This document shows positions 41,139 to 48,380 of a DNA stretch of 64,000 bases, piece after piece; position 1 is the first letter of the stretch, and each line of letters starts with the position of its first letter. Under the pieces are notes generated by a model. That model was not told the origin of the DNA. It saw only the letters and a program-made list of their open reading frames with translations, and did no database searches. The stretch lies in NCBI GenBank assembly GCA_049116315.1, contig JAGDZD010000001.1, forward strand, positions 186,001-250,000. Reading direction: 5' to 3'. A program made the translations under genes and the position numbers. Origin of the DNA: Thalassobius sp049116315. GTDB lineage: Bacteria; Pseudomonadota; Alphaproteobacteria; Rhodobacterales; Rhodobacteraceae.

Positions 41139-42322
41139 TGGTGTTCCTCCTGTTCAGTTTTGCGAAACGGGCCATAGGCAGTGAGGACTTCGACCTCTTG
41201 CTCCACGGCCGCTTTTTCCGCGTCTAGAAAGCTTTTGACAGCTTCTGCAAAGCCCGCATCGCCAATCCAATGCAGCGAATGTGTGGTGACGGGTAAATAT
41301 CCACGGGCCAGTTTATGTTCCCCCTGAGCGCCTGCTTCGACACAGGCCAACCCGTGCTCAATGGCGAAATCGATAGCACGGTAATAGCAGGCTTCAAAAT
41401 GCAGACAGGGGTGATCTTCGATACAGCCCCAGTATCGACCATATAGCGTTTGCGCACCAATGAAATTCATCGCGCCCGCCACCGCTTGTCCGTCGCGTTC
41501 GGCCAAGATCAGCAAAATATCATCGCGCAGCGTCTCTTGGGCCAGGTCAAAAAAGGCACGAGTCAAATAGGGTGTGCCCCATTTTCGTGCCCCGGTGTCT
41601 TGGTAAAAATCCCAAAAGGCATCCCAATGTTCGGGGCGAATGTCTTTGCCGGTCAGCATCTTGATCTCACCCCCAAAGGCATTGGCGGTGCGGCGTTCTT
41701 TGCGAATGGCTTTGCGTTTGCGAGAGCTGAGCTGCGCAAGAAACGCGTCAAAGTCGGCATACTCTTTGTTGAGCCAATGGAATTGCTGGCTGGTGCGCGC
41801 CATCAGCCCCATTTGTTCGCCGGCAATGGCCTCTGCTTCGGTGCAAAACGTGATGTGAACTGACGACAGGTTGTGATCCGCTGCGATCCGCACGGCCCCT
41901 TGAACCAAAGCACTGGCACCTGCAACCTCATGGCCGGGGCGTGTCAAAAACCGCCGCCCGGTTGCCGGAGTGAAGGGCACCGCCATTTGCAATTTCGGGT
42001 AATACCGCCCGCCAGCGTTTTCATAGGCATGGGCCCAGTTGAAATCGAAAATGTATTCGCCTTGGCTGTGTGACTTGCCATAAAGCGGCGCGCAGGCGAT
42101 GGCCAACCCGTCGATGCGGGCAACCAAATACTGGGGCTGCCAGCCAGTTCCCGGCCCAACCGAGCCACTTTGTTCAAGCGCATTCAGAAATCGATAGGTG
42201 GTGAACGGGTCGTTTGCGCGCCCGCCATTGGCCGCTTCGGGGGCAGCGCAGGCATCCCACTCTTGTGCAGAGATTTGACCGAGCGAACTCAGCACCTCAA
42301 TTTCGATGGTTTGTTCTGTCAT
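41135..42322 (-). CDS. DUF482-type GNAT/FemAB-like acyltransferase
   Basis: 395 residues of the PF04339 (DUF482) family, two GNAT-like folds in one chain. Recognisable parts: NDPFTTYRFLNALEQSGSVG, FDFNWAHAYENAGGRYYPKL, VPFTPATGRRFL, LSSRKRKAIRKERR, GRYWGCIEDHPCLHFEACYY and GAQGEHKLARGY. The substrate is not known for the family. ATG 42322 with GGGGACACC upstream is preferred over 42373. 4-base overlap with phhB downstream; 47 bases after the GDPD gene upstream. Confidence 0.88.
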   Translation of the reverse strand: MTEQTIEIEVLSSLGQISAQEWDACAAPEAANGGRANDPFTTYRFLNALEQSGSVGPGTGWQPQYLVARIDGLAIACAPLYGKSHSQGEYIFDFNWAHAYENAGGRYYPKLQMAVPFTPATGRRFLTRPGHEVAGASALVQGAVRIAADHNLSSVHITFCTEAEAIAGEQMGLMARTSQQFHWLNKEYADFDAFLAQLSSRKRKAIRKERRTANAFGGEIKMLTGKDIRPEHWDAFWDFYQDTGARKWGTPYLTRAFFDLAQETLRDDILLILAERDGQAVAGAMNFIGAQTLYGRYWGCIEDHPCLHFEACYYRAIDFAIEHGLACVEAGAQGEHKLARGYLPVTTHSLHWIGDAGFAEAVKSFLDAEKAAVEQEVEVLTAYGPFRKTEQEEHQ

Positions 42323-42336
42323 TGGTGTCCCCTGCG

Positions 42337-42356
42337 CCCCCCTAGTATTTGGGACA
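42337..42356 (+). repeat. Possible degenerate GAGTATTT-type repeat, copy 6
   Basis: CCCCCCTAGTATTTGGGACA matches the CCCCGGAGTATTTTGGGCAA core at most positions. Sits in the short gap between the GDPD and DUF482 genes. Confidence 0.4.
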
Positions 42357-42369
42357 ACGGCTTTGCGGA

Positions 42370-43137
42370 TCAAGCAGGGAGTGCCGCTTGGTACCCCTCA
42401 AAAGTGACATTCTGCGCAATTTTTCGCGCTTCGGCCTCCGCTTGGGCACTGCGAATAGTCCAGCACAGAATATGGGCCCCGCGCCGTTTGAGGTCAGCGA
42501 CCCTTTCGCGCGGCAAATCTATCGCTTCGTGGCTGATAAAACAGCTGCCTGTGGCGTCATAATCGGGGATCTTGCGCAGCCGGTCGCGCGTGCCGGCGGG
42601 GATCAATCCCCATTGGGCTTCGTCAAAGGCGGCCGAAGTGATGCCGCGCGGAATGTCCGGACACAGACCGGCCATTTTTTGAACCGAGTGGGGGTTGAAC
42701 GACATCAGCGCAACGGGGCCTTGGTACCCCTGCAACGCCGTGGCGACCGCTTGCTCTAATCGGCCAACATTGGCCCCCAGACGCCCATCTTGGTCTTTGA
42801 TTTCGATCAGCAAAGGCACTTGCCCCGCCACCATCTTCAATACATCGTCCAAGGTTGGAATGGTGTCCGTGCCACCCTTCAGCGTGATTTGGCTCAACTC
42901 TTTTTGAGTGCGTTGCTGAACCGGGCCAGTTTCATCGGTCAGCCGTGCCAGATGATAGTCATGAAACACCATCGCCTGACCGTCTTTGGACATTTGGACA
43001 TCGATTTCGATGCCATAACCGGCCTCGATTGCGGCGTGGATCGCCGCAGCCGAGTTTTCGGCACGCCCTTGTGTCACATCATGCAGCGCACGATGGGTGA
43101 TCGGAGCCGTTAGAAAGGCAGATGGCAGCGTGGTCAT
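42370..43137 (-). CDS. Glycerophosphodiester phosphodiesterase
   Basis: 255 residues, TIM-barrel GDPD. Hydrolyses glycerophosphodiesters to glycerol-3-phosphate and an alcohol. HRALHDVTQGRAENS provides the first catalytic His and nearby Glu, GIEIDVQMSKDGQAMVFHDYHLARLT the metal-binding Glu/Asp and second His, and LIEIKDQ a further Glu. No signal peptide, so cytoplasmic (UgpQ-like). Overlaps ridA by 4 bases. Confidence 0.92.
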   Translation of the reverse strand: MTTLPSAFLTAPITHRALHDVTQGRAENSAAAIHAAIEAGYGIEIDVQMSKDGQAMVFHDYHLARLTDETGPVQQRTQKELSQITLKGGTDTIPTLDDVLKMVAGQVPLLIEIKDQDGRLGANVGRLEQAVATALQGYQGPVALMSFNPHSVQKMAGLCPDIPRGITSAAFDEAQWGLIPAGTRDRLRKIPDYDATGSCFISHEAIDLPRERVADLKRRGAHILCWTIRSAQAEAEARKIAQNVTFEGYQAALPA

Positions 43138-43598
43138 TTGATTTGGAAGATCGCTTCGATTTCAACGGCAACACCAAAGGGCAACGACCCAGCAGACACC
43201 GCCGAGCGCGCGTGACGCCCTTTGTCACCCAAGGCTTCGACCATAAAATCCGAGGCGCCATTCACCACAACAGGTTGTTGTTCAAAATCGGGTGTCGAAT
43301 TGACAAAGCCCACCAGTTTAACAACCCGCACCAAGCGGTCCAAATCACCACCGCAGGCGGCTTTGGCTTGGGCCAACAGGCTGATGGCGCAGGTTTTTGC
43401 GGCTGCGGCACCTTCTTCGGCGGTCAGATCCGCGCCAACTTTGCCGGTGATAAACCCATCGGCGTTGTTGGAAATTTGACCAGAGACATGCACCAGATCG
43501 CCCACCTGAACAAAAGGCACATAGTTGGCGGCGGGCGCCGGAGCGTCCGGCAAAGTGACTCCGAGCTCGGCGAGGCGTTGTTCGATTTGTCCTGTCAT
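43134..43598 (-). CDS. RidA/YjgF family protein
   Basis: 154 residues. RidA-type proteins hydrolyse reactive enamine/imine intermediates of amino acid metabolism. This one belongs to the longer COG0251 group with VHVSGQISNNADGFITGKVG, and VRVVKLVGFVNSTPDFEQQP, and ends with a GVAVEIEAIFQI strand. The catalytic Arg of true RidA is not obvious, so this may be one of the Rid1-7 relatives. ATG 43598 has GGAGA upstream. First gene of the operon ridA-GDPD-DUF482-phhB-mscS. Confidence 0.88.
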   Translation of the reverse strand: MTGQIEQRLAELGVTLPDAPAPAANYVPFVQVGDLVHVSGQISNNADGFITGKVGADLTAEEGAAAAKTCAISLLAQAKAACGGDLDRLVRVVKLVGFVNSTPDFEQQPVVVNGASDFMVEALGDKGRHARSAVSAGSLPFGVAVEIEAIFQIK

Positions 43599-43640
43599 TT
43601 GATGTCTCCTGCGGGTTTGATTTGCGGCGACGCTAACGCA

Positions 43641-43680
43641 GAAAACAGGGAATGCAATGGATTTCACCGCATTCCCTGAT
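43641..43680 (-). terminator. Terminator of the type I secretion operon
   Basis: On the minus strand CAGGGAATGC (43678-43669) pairs with GCATTCCCTG (43655-43646), followed by TTTTC. Placed directly after the HlyD-type gene. Confidence 0.78.
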
Positions 43681-43696
43681 CATACTTTCGACAGGA

Positions 43697-44995
43697 TCAG
43701 CCTTCGCGGAACGCTTTGGCAAAATAGTCGGTCAACGGCTTGACCAAATAGGCCAGCGGTGTGCGATCTGCGGTACGAATATAGGCTTCAACAGGCATGC
43801 CCGGCAGCAGGGTGACCCCTTCGGGCAGCTTTTCCAGCTCTCCTTCGGCCACCACAATTTCCGCCCGGTAATACGACGCGCGGCTGGCTTCGTCGGTGAA
43901 GGCATCTGCAGAAACTTTATTCACGCGGCCCTGTAATTCGGGCGTGGTGCGTTGATCTAGGGCGGAAAAGCGCAACACAACATCCTGACCGGGATAGACT
44001 TGGTCGATGTGAATGGTTTCCACCTGCGCTGCCACAACCAATGGCCGATCTTGCGGCACAAGGTAAAGCACGGGATCAGCCGGGCGCAAAACAGAGCGTT
44101 CGGCAAACACCTGTAGACCGTAGACAATGCCAGCCACGGGGGATCGCACATCAAGGCGGCTGAGCCGGACCCGCAAGGCGCGGGCTTGTTCGGCCAGTTC
44201 CAGTTCGCGATATTGCAGGTCGCGCAGGCGCGTGACGGCCTCTTCGCGACGCGAGCTGTCGAGCTTGAGAATCTCAATCTCAGTTTCGGTGATCCGCCCT
44301 TCGGATTGGGCCGCTTGGGCGATCAATTCACCCACCTGACCGCTCAATCTTGCTTGCTCTCGCTGTAAGCTCAGCACCCGGCTGGCCTGCGCCAATCCCT
44401 TTTTCAACAAGGTGCGCTGACTTTCGAGTTCTTCGTCGATCAACGCCAGTTGTTCTTCGAGTGCAGTTTGCTGGGACACAATGCCATCGATTTGGCTGGC
44501 GATCTGGGCTTTGCGTTTTTGGAGTTGTTCGATCTCGCGGTTGACCGAAATCGCCCGTGCTTCCAGCAGGCGCAATTGACCGGTGACCAGCGATTGAATG
44601 TCTTCTGAGTGTTGGGCAACTTCAAGCAGGACGGGATCAAATGTGATGACCTCCAAACCTTCTTGTTCGGCTTCTAGCCGGCCGCGGCGGGCCATCAATT
44701 CGTAAAGCTGGCCTTCGGTGATCGCCAATTGGGAATCAAGTTCGGTGCGATCAAGGCTGATCAGCATCTGATCCTTGGCAACCAAATCGCCTTCGTCGAT
44801 GAGAATTTCAGCGACAACGCCCCCATCCGGGTGCTGCACGACCTGTCTGTTCTGATCCACTTCGATTTGACCGCTGGTGACAATAGCACCTGCAATTTCG
44901 GTCAACGTCGCCCAGCTGCCAAAGCCCCCGAGCAGGATCAGCAATGCAACGGCCCCAATGCCAATTGGCCCTTTGGCGGAAAATTTCTGGGTCAT
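43697..44995 (-). CDS. HlyD-family type I secretion adaptor (PrtE-like)
   Basis: 432 residues. Membrane fusion protein joining the inner-membrane ABC exporter to a TolC-like outer-membrane channel. One transmembrane helix at about 12-33 (IGIGAVALLILLGGFGSWAT), then a lipoyl/barrel half with EVDQNRQVVQHPDGGVVAEI, long coiled coils at about 95-270, and the second barrel half with VRSPVAGIVYGLQVFAERSV and LYLVPQDRPLVVAAQVE. This is the PrtE/AprE class that exports RTX proteins and proteases. ATGA overlap with the ABC component upstream. Confidence 0.94.
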   Translation of the reverse strand: MTQKFSAKGPIGIGAVALLILLGGFGSWATLTEIAGAIVTSGQIEVDQNRQVVQHPDGGVVAEILIDEGDLVAKDQMLISLDRTELDSQLAITEGQLYELMARRGRLEAEQEGLEVITFDPVLLEVAQHSEDIQSLVTGQLRLLEARAISVNREIEQLQKRKAQIASQIDGIVSQQTALEEQLALIDEELESQRTLLKKGLAQASRVLSLQREQARLSGQVGELIAQAAQSEGRITETEIEILKLDSSRREEAVTRLRDLQYRELELAEQARALRVRLSRLDVRSPVAGIVYGLQVFAERSVLRPADPVLYLVPQDRPLVVAAQVETIHIDQVYPGQDVVLRFSALDQRTTPELQGRVNKVSADAFTDEASRASYYRAEIVVAEGELEKLPEGVTLLPGMPVEAYIRTADRTPLAYLVKPLTDYFAKAFREG

Positions 44996-46734
44996 TGGAC
45001 GCCTCCTTGGCCAGCGGATTTGTTGATTTGCTGGTGGTTTTTAACAACGTCGCGCAGAACTTCGTCTTTGGGACCAAAGGCGCGCACGGCCCCCTGTTCC
45101 AGCATCAACAACACTTCACACTCTTGGATCGCGGCGGGTCGGTGGGCCATGATCAAGACAGAGTTGCCTTCGGATTTGAAGGTGCGAATGGCTTGGTTCA
45201 ACGCCTGCGAGCCTTCGTTATCGAGGTTTGAGTTGGGTTCATCCAATACCAAAAGCACCGGATCGCCATACATCGCGCGCGCCAAACCAATGCGTTGGAT
45301 CTGACCGCCGGACAGACGGCCCCCCGCAGCAGCGACCGAAGTGTCATAGCCATCGGGCAGTTTCAGGATCATTTCATGGGCGTCAGCTTGTTTGGCGGCT
45401 TTGACAATCTTGGAAGGGTCGGGTTCGGGCGACAGACGCGCGATGTTTTCTGCGATGGTGCCATCAAACAGCTCTACCCGCTGTGGCAAATACCCGATCA
45501 ATTCACCTAATACAGTGGGTTCATATTGATCCAACGCCGCCCCATCGAGGCGGATTTTACCGCCTGCTGGGCGCCACAAACCAGTCAGCGCCCGCGCCAG
45601 CGAAGATTTCCCAGCCCCTGATGGGCCGATGACACCGACACCCTGTCCGGGCAGGACATTGAAATTGACGACGCGTAAGGTTGCTTGCGCGTCTCCGGGG
45701 GGCACGATGGTCAGGCTTTGTACATCCAACTTGGCCTTGGGCTTTGGCAAGGGGGTGCGGTCTTGTTCCGGGGGCACCGTTCCAAGCAGCTCTGCCAAGC
45801 TGGACCAGCCCTTCATCGCGCGCTGGATAACAGGCCATTGGCCGATCAGCATTTCAATCGGCGCCAAAGCGCGCCCCATCAGGATTGATCCGGCAATCAT
45901 TGCGCCGGGCGACATCTCGCCTTGCAGCACCAAATAGGCGCCAAGGCCGAGCATTGCGGATTGCAAGAACAGCCGGAAGGTCTTGGACAGCACAGTAAAG
46001 CCAGTGCCCGAGTCGACCGAAGCGATATGTTCCGAAAGCGATTTGCTGCGGGTTTTCTGCCAGCGTTTAAAAGTGGCATCGCGCATGCCCATGGCCTGCA
46101 CCGATTCCGCTTCGTTCTGAAGCTGATTGGCAATTTGCTCTGAGGCAACCATAGCTTGGTTGGCGCGCCCCAGAGGCAGACGGGATACAATTTGGTTGGT
46201 GATGGCGATGATCACCAAAACCACCCCACCCGACAGAGCCAGATAGCCAAGCCAGGGGTGAAAGATCATGATCCCTAGCAAAAAGAACGGCGTCCAAGGG
46301 ATATCAAACATGGCTGTCAAAGCTGGCGACGTGATCAAGCGCTGTACTGATTCCAGATCGCGCAGACCCGTGGCCATTTGCCCACTAGACCGAAGCGCGG
46401 ACTTACGAATAACGGCGTCAAAAACACGTTGATCCAACCGGGCCTGAAAGCGCGCGCCAACCCGCGCCATGATTCGGGTTCTGGAGAAGTCCAAGAGACC
46501 CATCATGCCGTAAAGGAAGGCAACAATCAGCGTTAAGCCCAAAAGTGTCTCAATCGAACGGCTGCCCAAAACGCGGTCATAGACCTGCATCATATACAGT
46601 GGGCCGGTCAGCATCAGCAGGTTTACAAAAGCGCTAAACAGGCCAACAGCCCAATAAAGACTACGACTTTCGCGACGTACCGCGCGGAGTTCTGCTTGAC
46701 CGTTGCCGGCGCGTGCCGGTGCTGATTGTGTCAT
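44992..46734 (-). CDS. Type I secretion ABC permease/ATPase (PrtD-like)
   Basis: 580 residues: six-helix membrane domain (about 20-300) and ATPase domain with Walker A GPSGAGKSSL, ABC signature LSGGQIQRIGLARAMYGDP and Walker B LLVLDEPNSNLD, all of the PrtD/AprD type. No C39 peptidase or C39-like domain at the N-terminus, so substrates keep their C-terminal secretion signal. No outer-membrane (TolC/PrtF) gene and no RTX substrate gene is adjacent; the RTX/Hint protein at 5.0 kb and the EF-hand protein at 37.9 kb are candidates. Divergent from mlaA. Confidence 0.94.
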   Translation of the reverse strand: MTQSAPARAGNGQAELRAVRRESRSLYWAVGLFSAFVNLLMLTGPLYMMQVYDRVLGSRSIETLLGLTLIVAFLYGMMGLLDFSRTRIMARVGARFQARLDQRVFDAVIRKSALRSSGQMATGLRDLESVQRLITSPALTAMFDIPWTPFFLLGIMIFHPWLGYLALSGGVVLVIIAITNQIVSRLPLGRANQAMVASEQIANQLQNEAESVQAMGMRDATFKRWQKTRSKSLSEHIASVDSGTGFTVLSKTFRLFLQSAMLGLGAYLVLQGEMSPGAMIAGSILMGRALAPIEMLIGQWPVIQRAMKGWSSLAELLGTVPPEQDRTPLPKPKAKLDVQSLTIVPPGDAQATLRVVNFNVLPGQGVGVIGPSGAGKSSLARALTGLWRPAGGKIRLDGAALDQYEPTVLGELIGYLPQRVELFDGTIAENIARLSPEPDPSKIVKAAKQADAHEMILKLPDGYDTSVAAAGGRLSGGQIQRIGLARAMYGDPVLLVLDEPNSNLDNEGSQALNQAIRTFKSEGNSVLIMAHRPAAIQECEVLLMLEQGAVRAFGPKDEVLRDVVKNHQQINKSAGQGGVQ

Positions 46735-46832
46735 TGGGCCTGCCTTAAAATTACTTTTGAACCGGATGGATCGGCTTTGTTGGATGAGTTATAGAGAGGT
46801 AAGCGTAATTGCCATGTATCTTTATTGCCACA

Positions 46833-46873
46833 TTGGACAGCGAAGTGTCCAAACGCCCTGTGTCCGCCACAGG
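46833..46873. repeat. Two adjacent palindromes between secretion and mla genes
   Basis: TTGGACA-GCGAAG-TGTCCAA (46833-46852) and CCTGTG-TCCGC-CACAGG (46857-46873), each perfect. They lie in the 175-base divergent gap and may be operator sites or hairpins; neither has a T-run. Confidence 0.5.
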
Positions 46874-46909
46874 TTGTAACTAGGTAGACGTTTGAAACGT
46901 TAGTATTTG

Positions 46910-47713
46910 ATGGAATCTAAGCCGGTGAGTATTTTTGTGTCGAAATTTCGTGTCGCGAGCGCGCTCTCGGTATTGTGTATTACTGTGTTGAGCGCATGTA
47001 CACCTGTGACCTCGGACAGCGTCACGCGCGATGGCGTGTTTGATCCTTATGAGCAGGGCAACCGGGCGCGGCACAAGTTCAACAAATCCTTGGACAAAGC
47101 CATCCTGCGTCCTGTGGGAATCGGCTATACTAAGGTGATGCCAGATGACGTTGAGATTATGGTTGGGAACTTTGGCTCTAACCTGTCTGAACCCAGCAAC
47201 CTTGTGAACCACGCTTTGCAGGGCGACCTCAAAGGGTTTGGGGTGAACCTCTATCGCTTCGTGGTCAACTCTACACTTGGGTTTGGCGGCTTGTTTGACG
47301 TTGCTGGCTCCGTTGGCGTGGCTGAAGACGACACCAACTTTGGCGAAACTCTGCATACCTGGGGGGCCAACGAAGGCGCCTATATCGAATTGCCGGTCTT
47401 GGGACCATCAACCGAGCGTGATGCAGTGGGCAAAGTGGTTGATCTGTTCACCAACCCATTGTCCGGGGTTCTGGAGAAACCCGAAAAATATGCCGGACCT
47501 ACGGCAAAGGCTGCTGATGCCATTGGATCACGGGGCCGATTTACGGACACTGTTGATTCTGTTTTGTATGAAAGTGCAGATAGTTACGCGCAGCTGAGGC
47601 TGCTTCACCTGCAAAATCGCCGATTTGAACTTGGCGCAAGCGGTGAGGATGACTATCTGGACCCTTATTCGGATCCATACTCTGATCCTTACGAGGACCC
47701 TTATGAAAATTGA
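46910..47713 (+). CDS. mlaA: MlaA (VacJ) family lipoprotein
   Basis: 267 residues. Outer-membrane lipoprotein that pulls stray phospholipids from the outer leaflet. Signal with lipobox LSAC (Cys30 if ATG 46910 is used; a GTG at 46925 is an alternative). Family motifs: DPYEQGNRARHKFNKSLDKA, GNFGSNLSEPSNLVNHALQG, RFVVNSTLGFGGLFDVAGS, EDDTNFGETLHTWGANEGAY and ELPVLGPSTERDAVG. The tail ends in DPYSDPYSDPYEDPYEN, a tandem DPY[S/E] repeat not usual for MlaA. The last 11 bases overlap mlaC. Confidence 0.93.
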   Translation: MESKPVSIFVSKFRVASALSVLCITVLSACTPVTSDSVTRDGVFDPYEQGNRARHKFNKSLDKAILRPVGIGYTKVMPDDVEIMVGNFGSNLSEPSNLVNHALQGDLKGFGVNLYRFVVNSTLGFGGLFDVAGSVGVAEDDTNFGETLHTWGANEGAYIELPVLGPSTERDAVGKVVDLFTNPLSGVLEKPEKYAGPTAKAADAIGSRGRFTDTVDSVLYESADSYAQLRLLHLQNRRFELGASGEDDYLDPYSDPYSDPYEDPYEN

Positions 47714-48308
47714 TTTTACACGACGACAAACTTTGACAGCGATTGGTGCTGCGGCCTTGGTAGGCGCGACACCAAACATGAGCTTTGCGATGACCGAACA
47801 CAACGCAACCGTTTTGGTTGATCGTTTGGTTGCTGACATCAACAAGGTGATCGGATCCTCTAAATCCGAAACCGCGATGTACAAAGAATTTGAACGCATT
47901 TTTTCCCGCTACGCCGATGTGCCGACCATTGCCACCTATGCCTTGGGGGCGGATGGGCGCAGCGCAACTGCCAGTCAGAAGCGCGAGTTCACCACTGTCT
48001 TTCAGCGGTATATCTCGGTGAAATACGGCAAGCGTTTCCGGGAATTTGTTGGCGGCAAGATCGAAGTGCAAGGTGCGCGCAAAGTGAAGAACTTCATCGA
48101 AGTGAAAACACTGGCGCACCTGCGAGGTGAGGCTCCATTCGAAGTGGTCTTCTTGGTGTCTGACCGCAGCGGCAAGGACAAGTTCTTTAACTTGTTCATC
48201 GAAGGCATCAACATGCTGCTGACCGAGCGTACCGAAATCGGGTCAATGCTGGACAAGCGCCGTGGCAACATCGATGCGGTGATCGCGGATTTACGTGCAG
48301 CCGGCTAG
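47703..48308 (+). CDS. mlaC: MlaC-type phospholipid-binding protein
   Basis: 201 residues. Periplasmic carrier (Ttg2D/MlaC, PF05494) that hands phospholipids between MlaA and the inner membrane. A twin-arginine-like signal TRRQTLTAIGAAALVGA runs to about residue 28, then the NTF2-like lipid-binding domain with FSRYADVPTIATYALG, FQRYISVKYGKRFREFVGGK and FFNLFIEGINMLLTERTEIG. Overlaps mlaA by 11 bases. mlaDEF are not in the window, as is common for alphaproteobacterial mlaA-mlaC pairs. Confidence 0.92.
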   Translation: MKIDFTRRQTLTAIGAAALVGATPNMSFAMTEHNATVLVDRLVADINKVIGSSKSETAMYKEFERIFSRYADVPTIATYALGADGRSATASQKREFTTVFQRYISVKYGKRFREFVGGKIEVQGARKVKNFIEVKTLAHLRGEAPFEVVFLVSDRSGKDKFFNLFIEGINMLLTERTEIGSMLDKRRGNIDAVIADLRAAG

Positions 48309-48342
48309 GGCGGAATTTCACCACGGATTTTGAGACTGAATG

Positions 48343-48366
48343 AAAGGCGCCCTGTGGCGCCTTTTT
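48343..48366 (+). terminator. Terminator between mlaC and the PBP gene
   Basis: AAAGGCGCC (48343-48351) pairs with GGCGCCTTT (48356-48364) over CTGT, with TTTTT at the end. Convergent genes on both sides. Confidence 0.88.
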
Positions 48367-48380
48367 GGTTTGGTGCTGGT

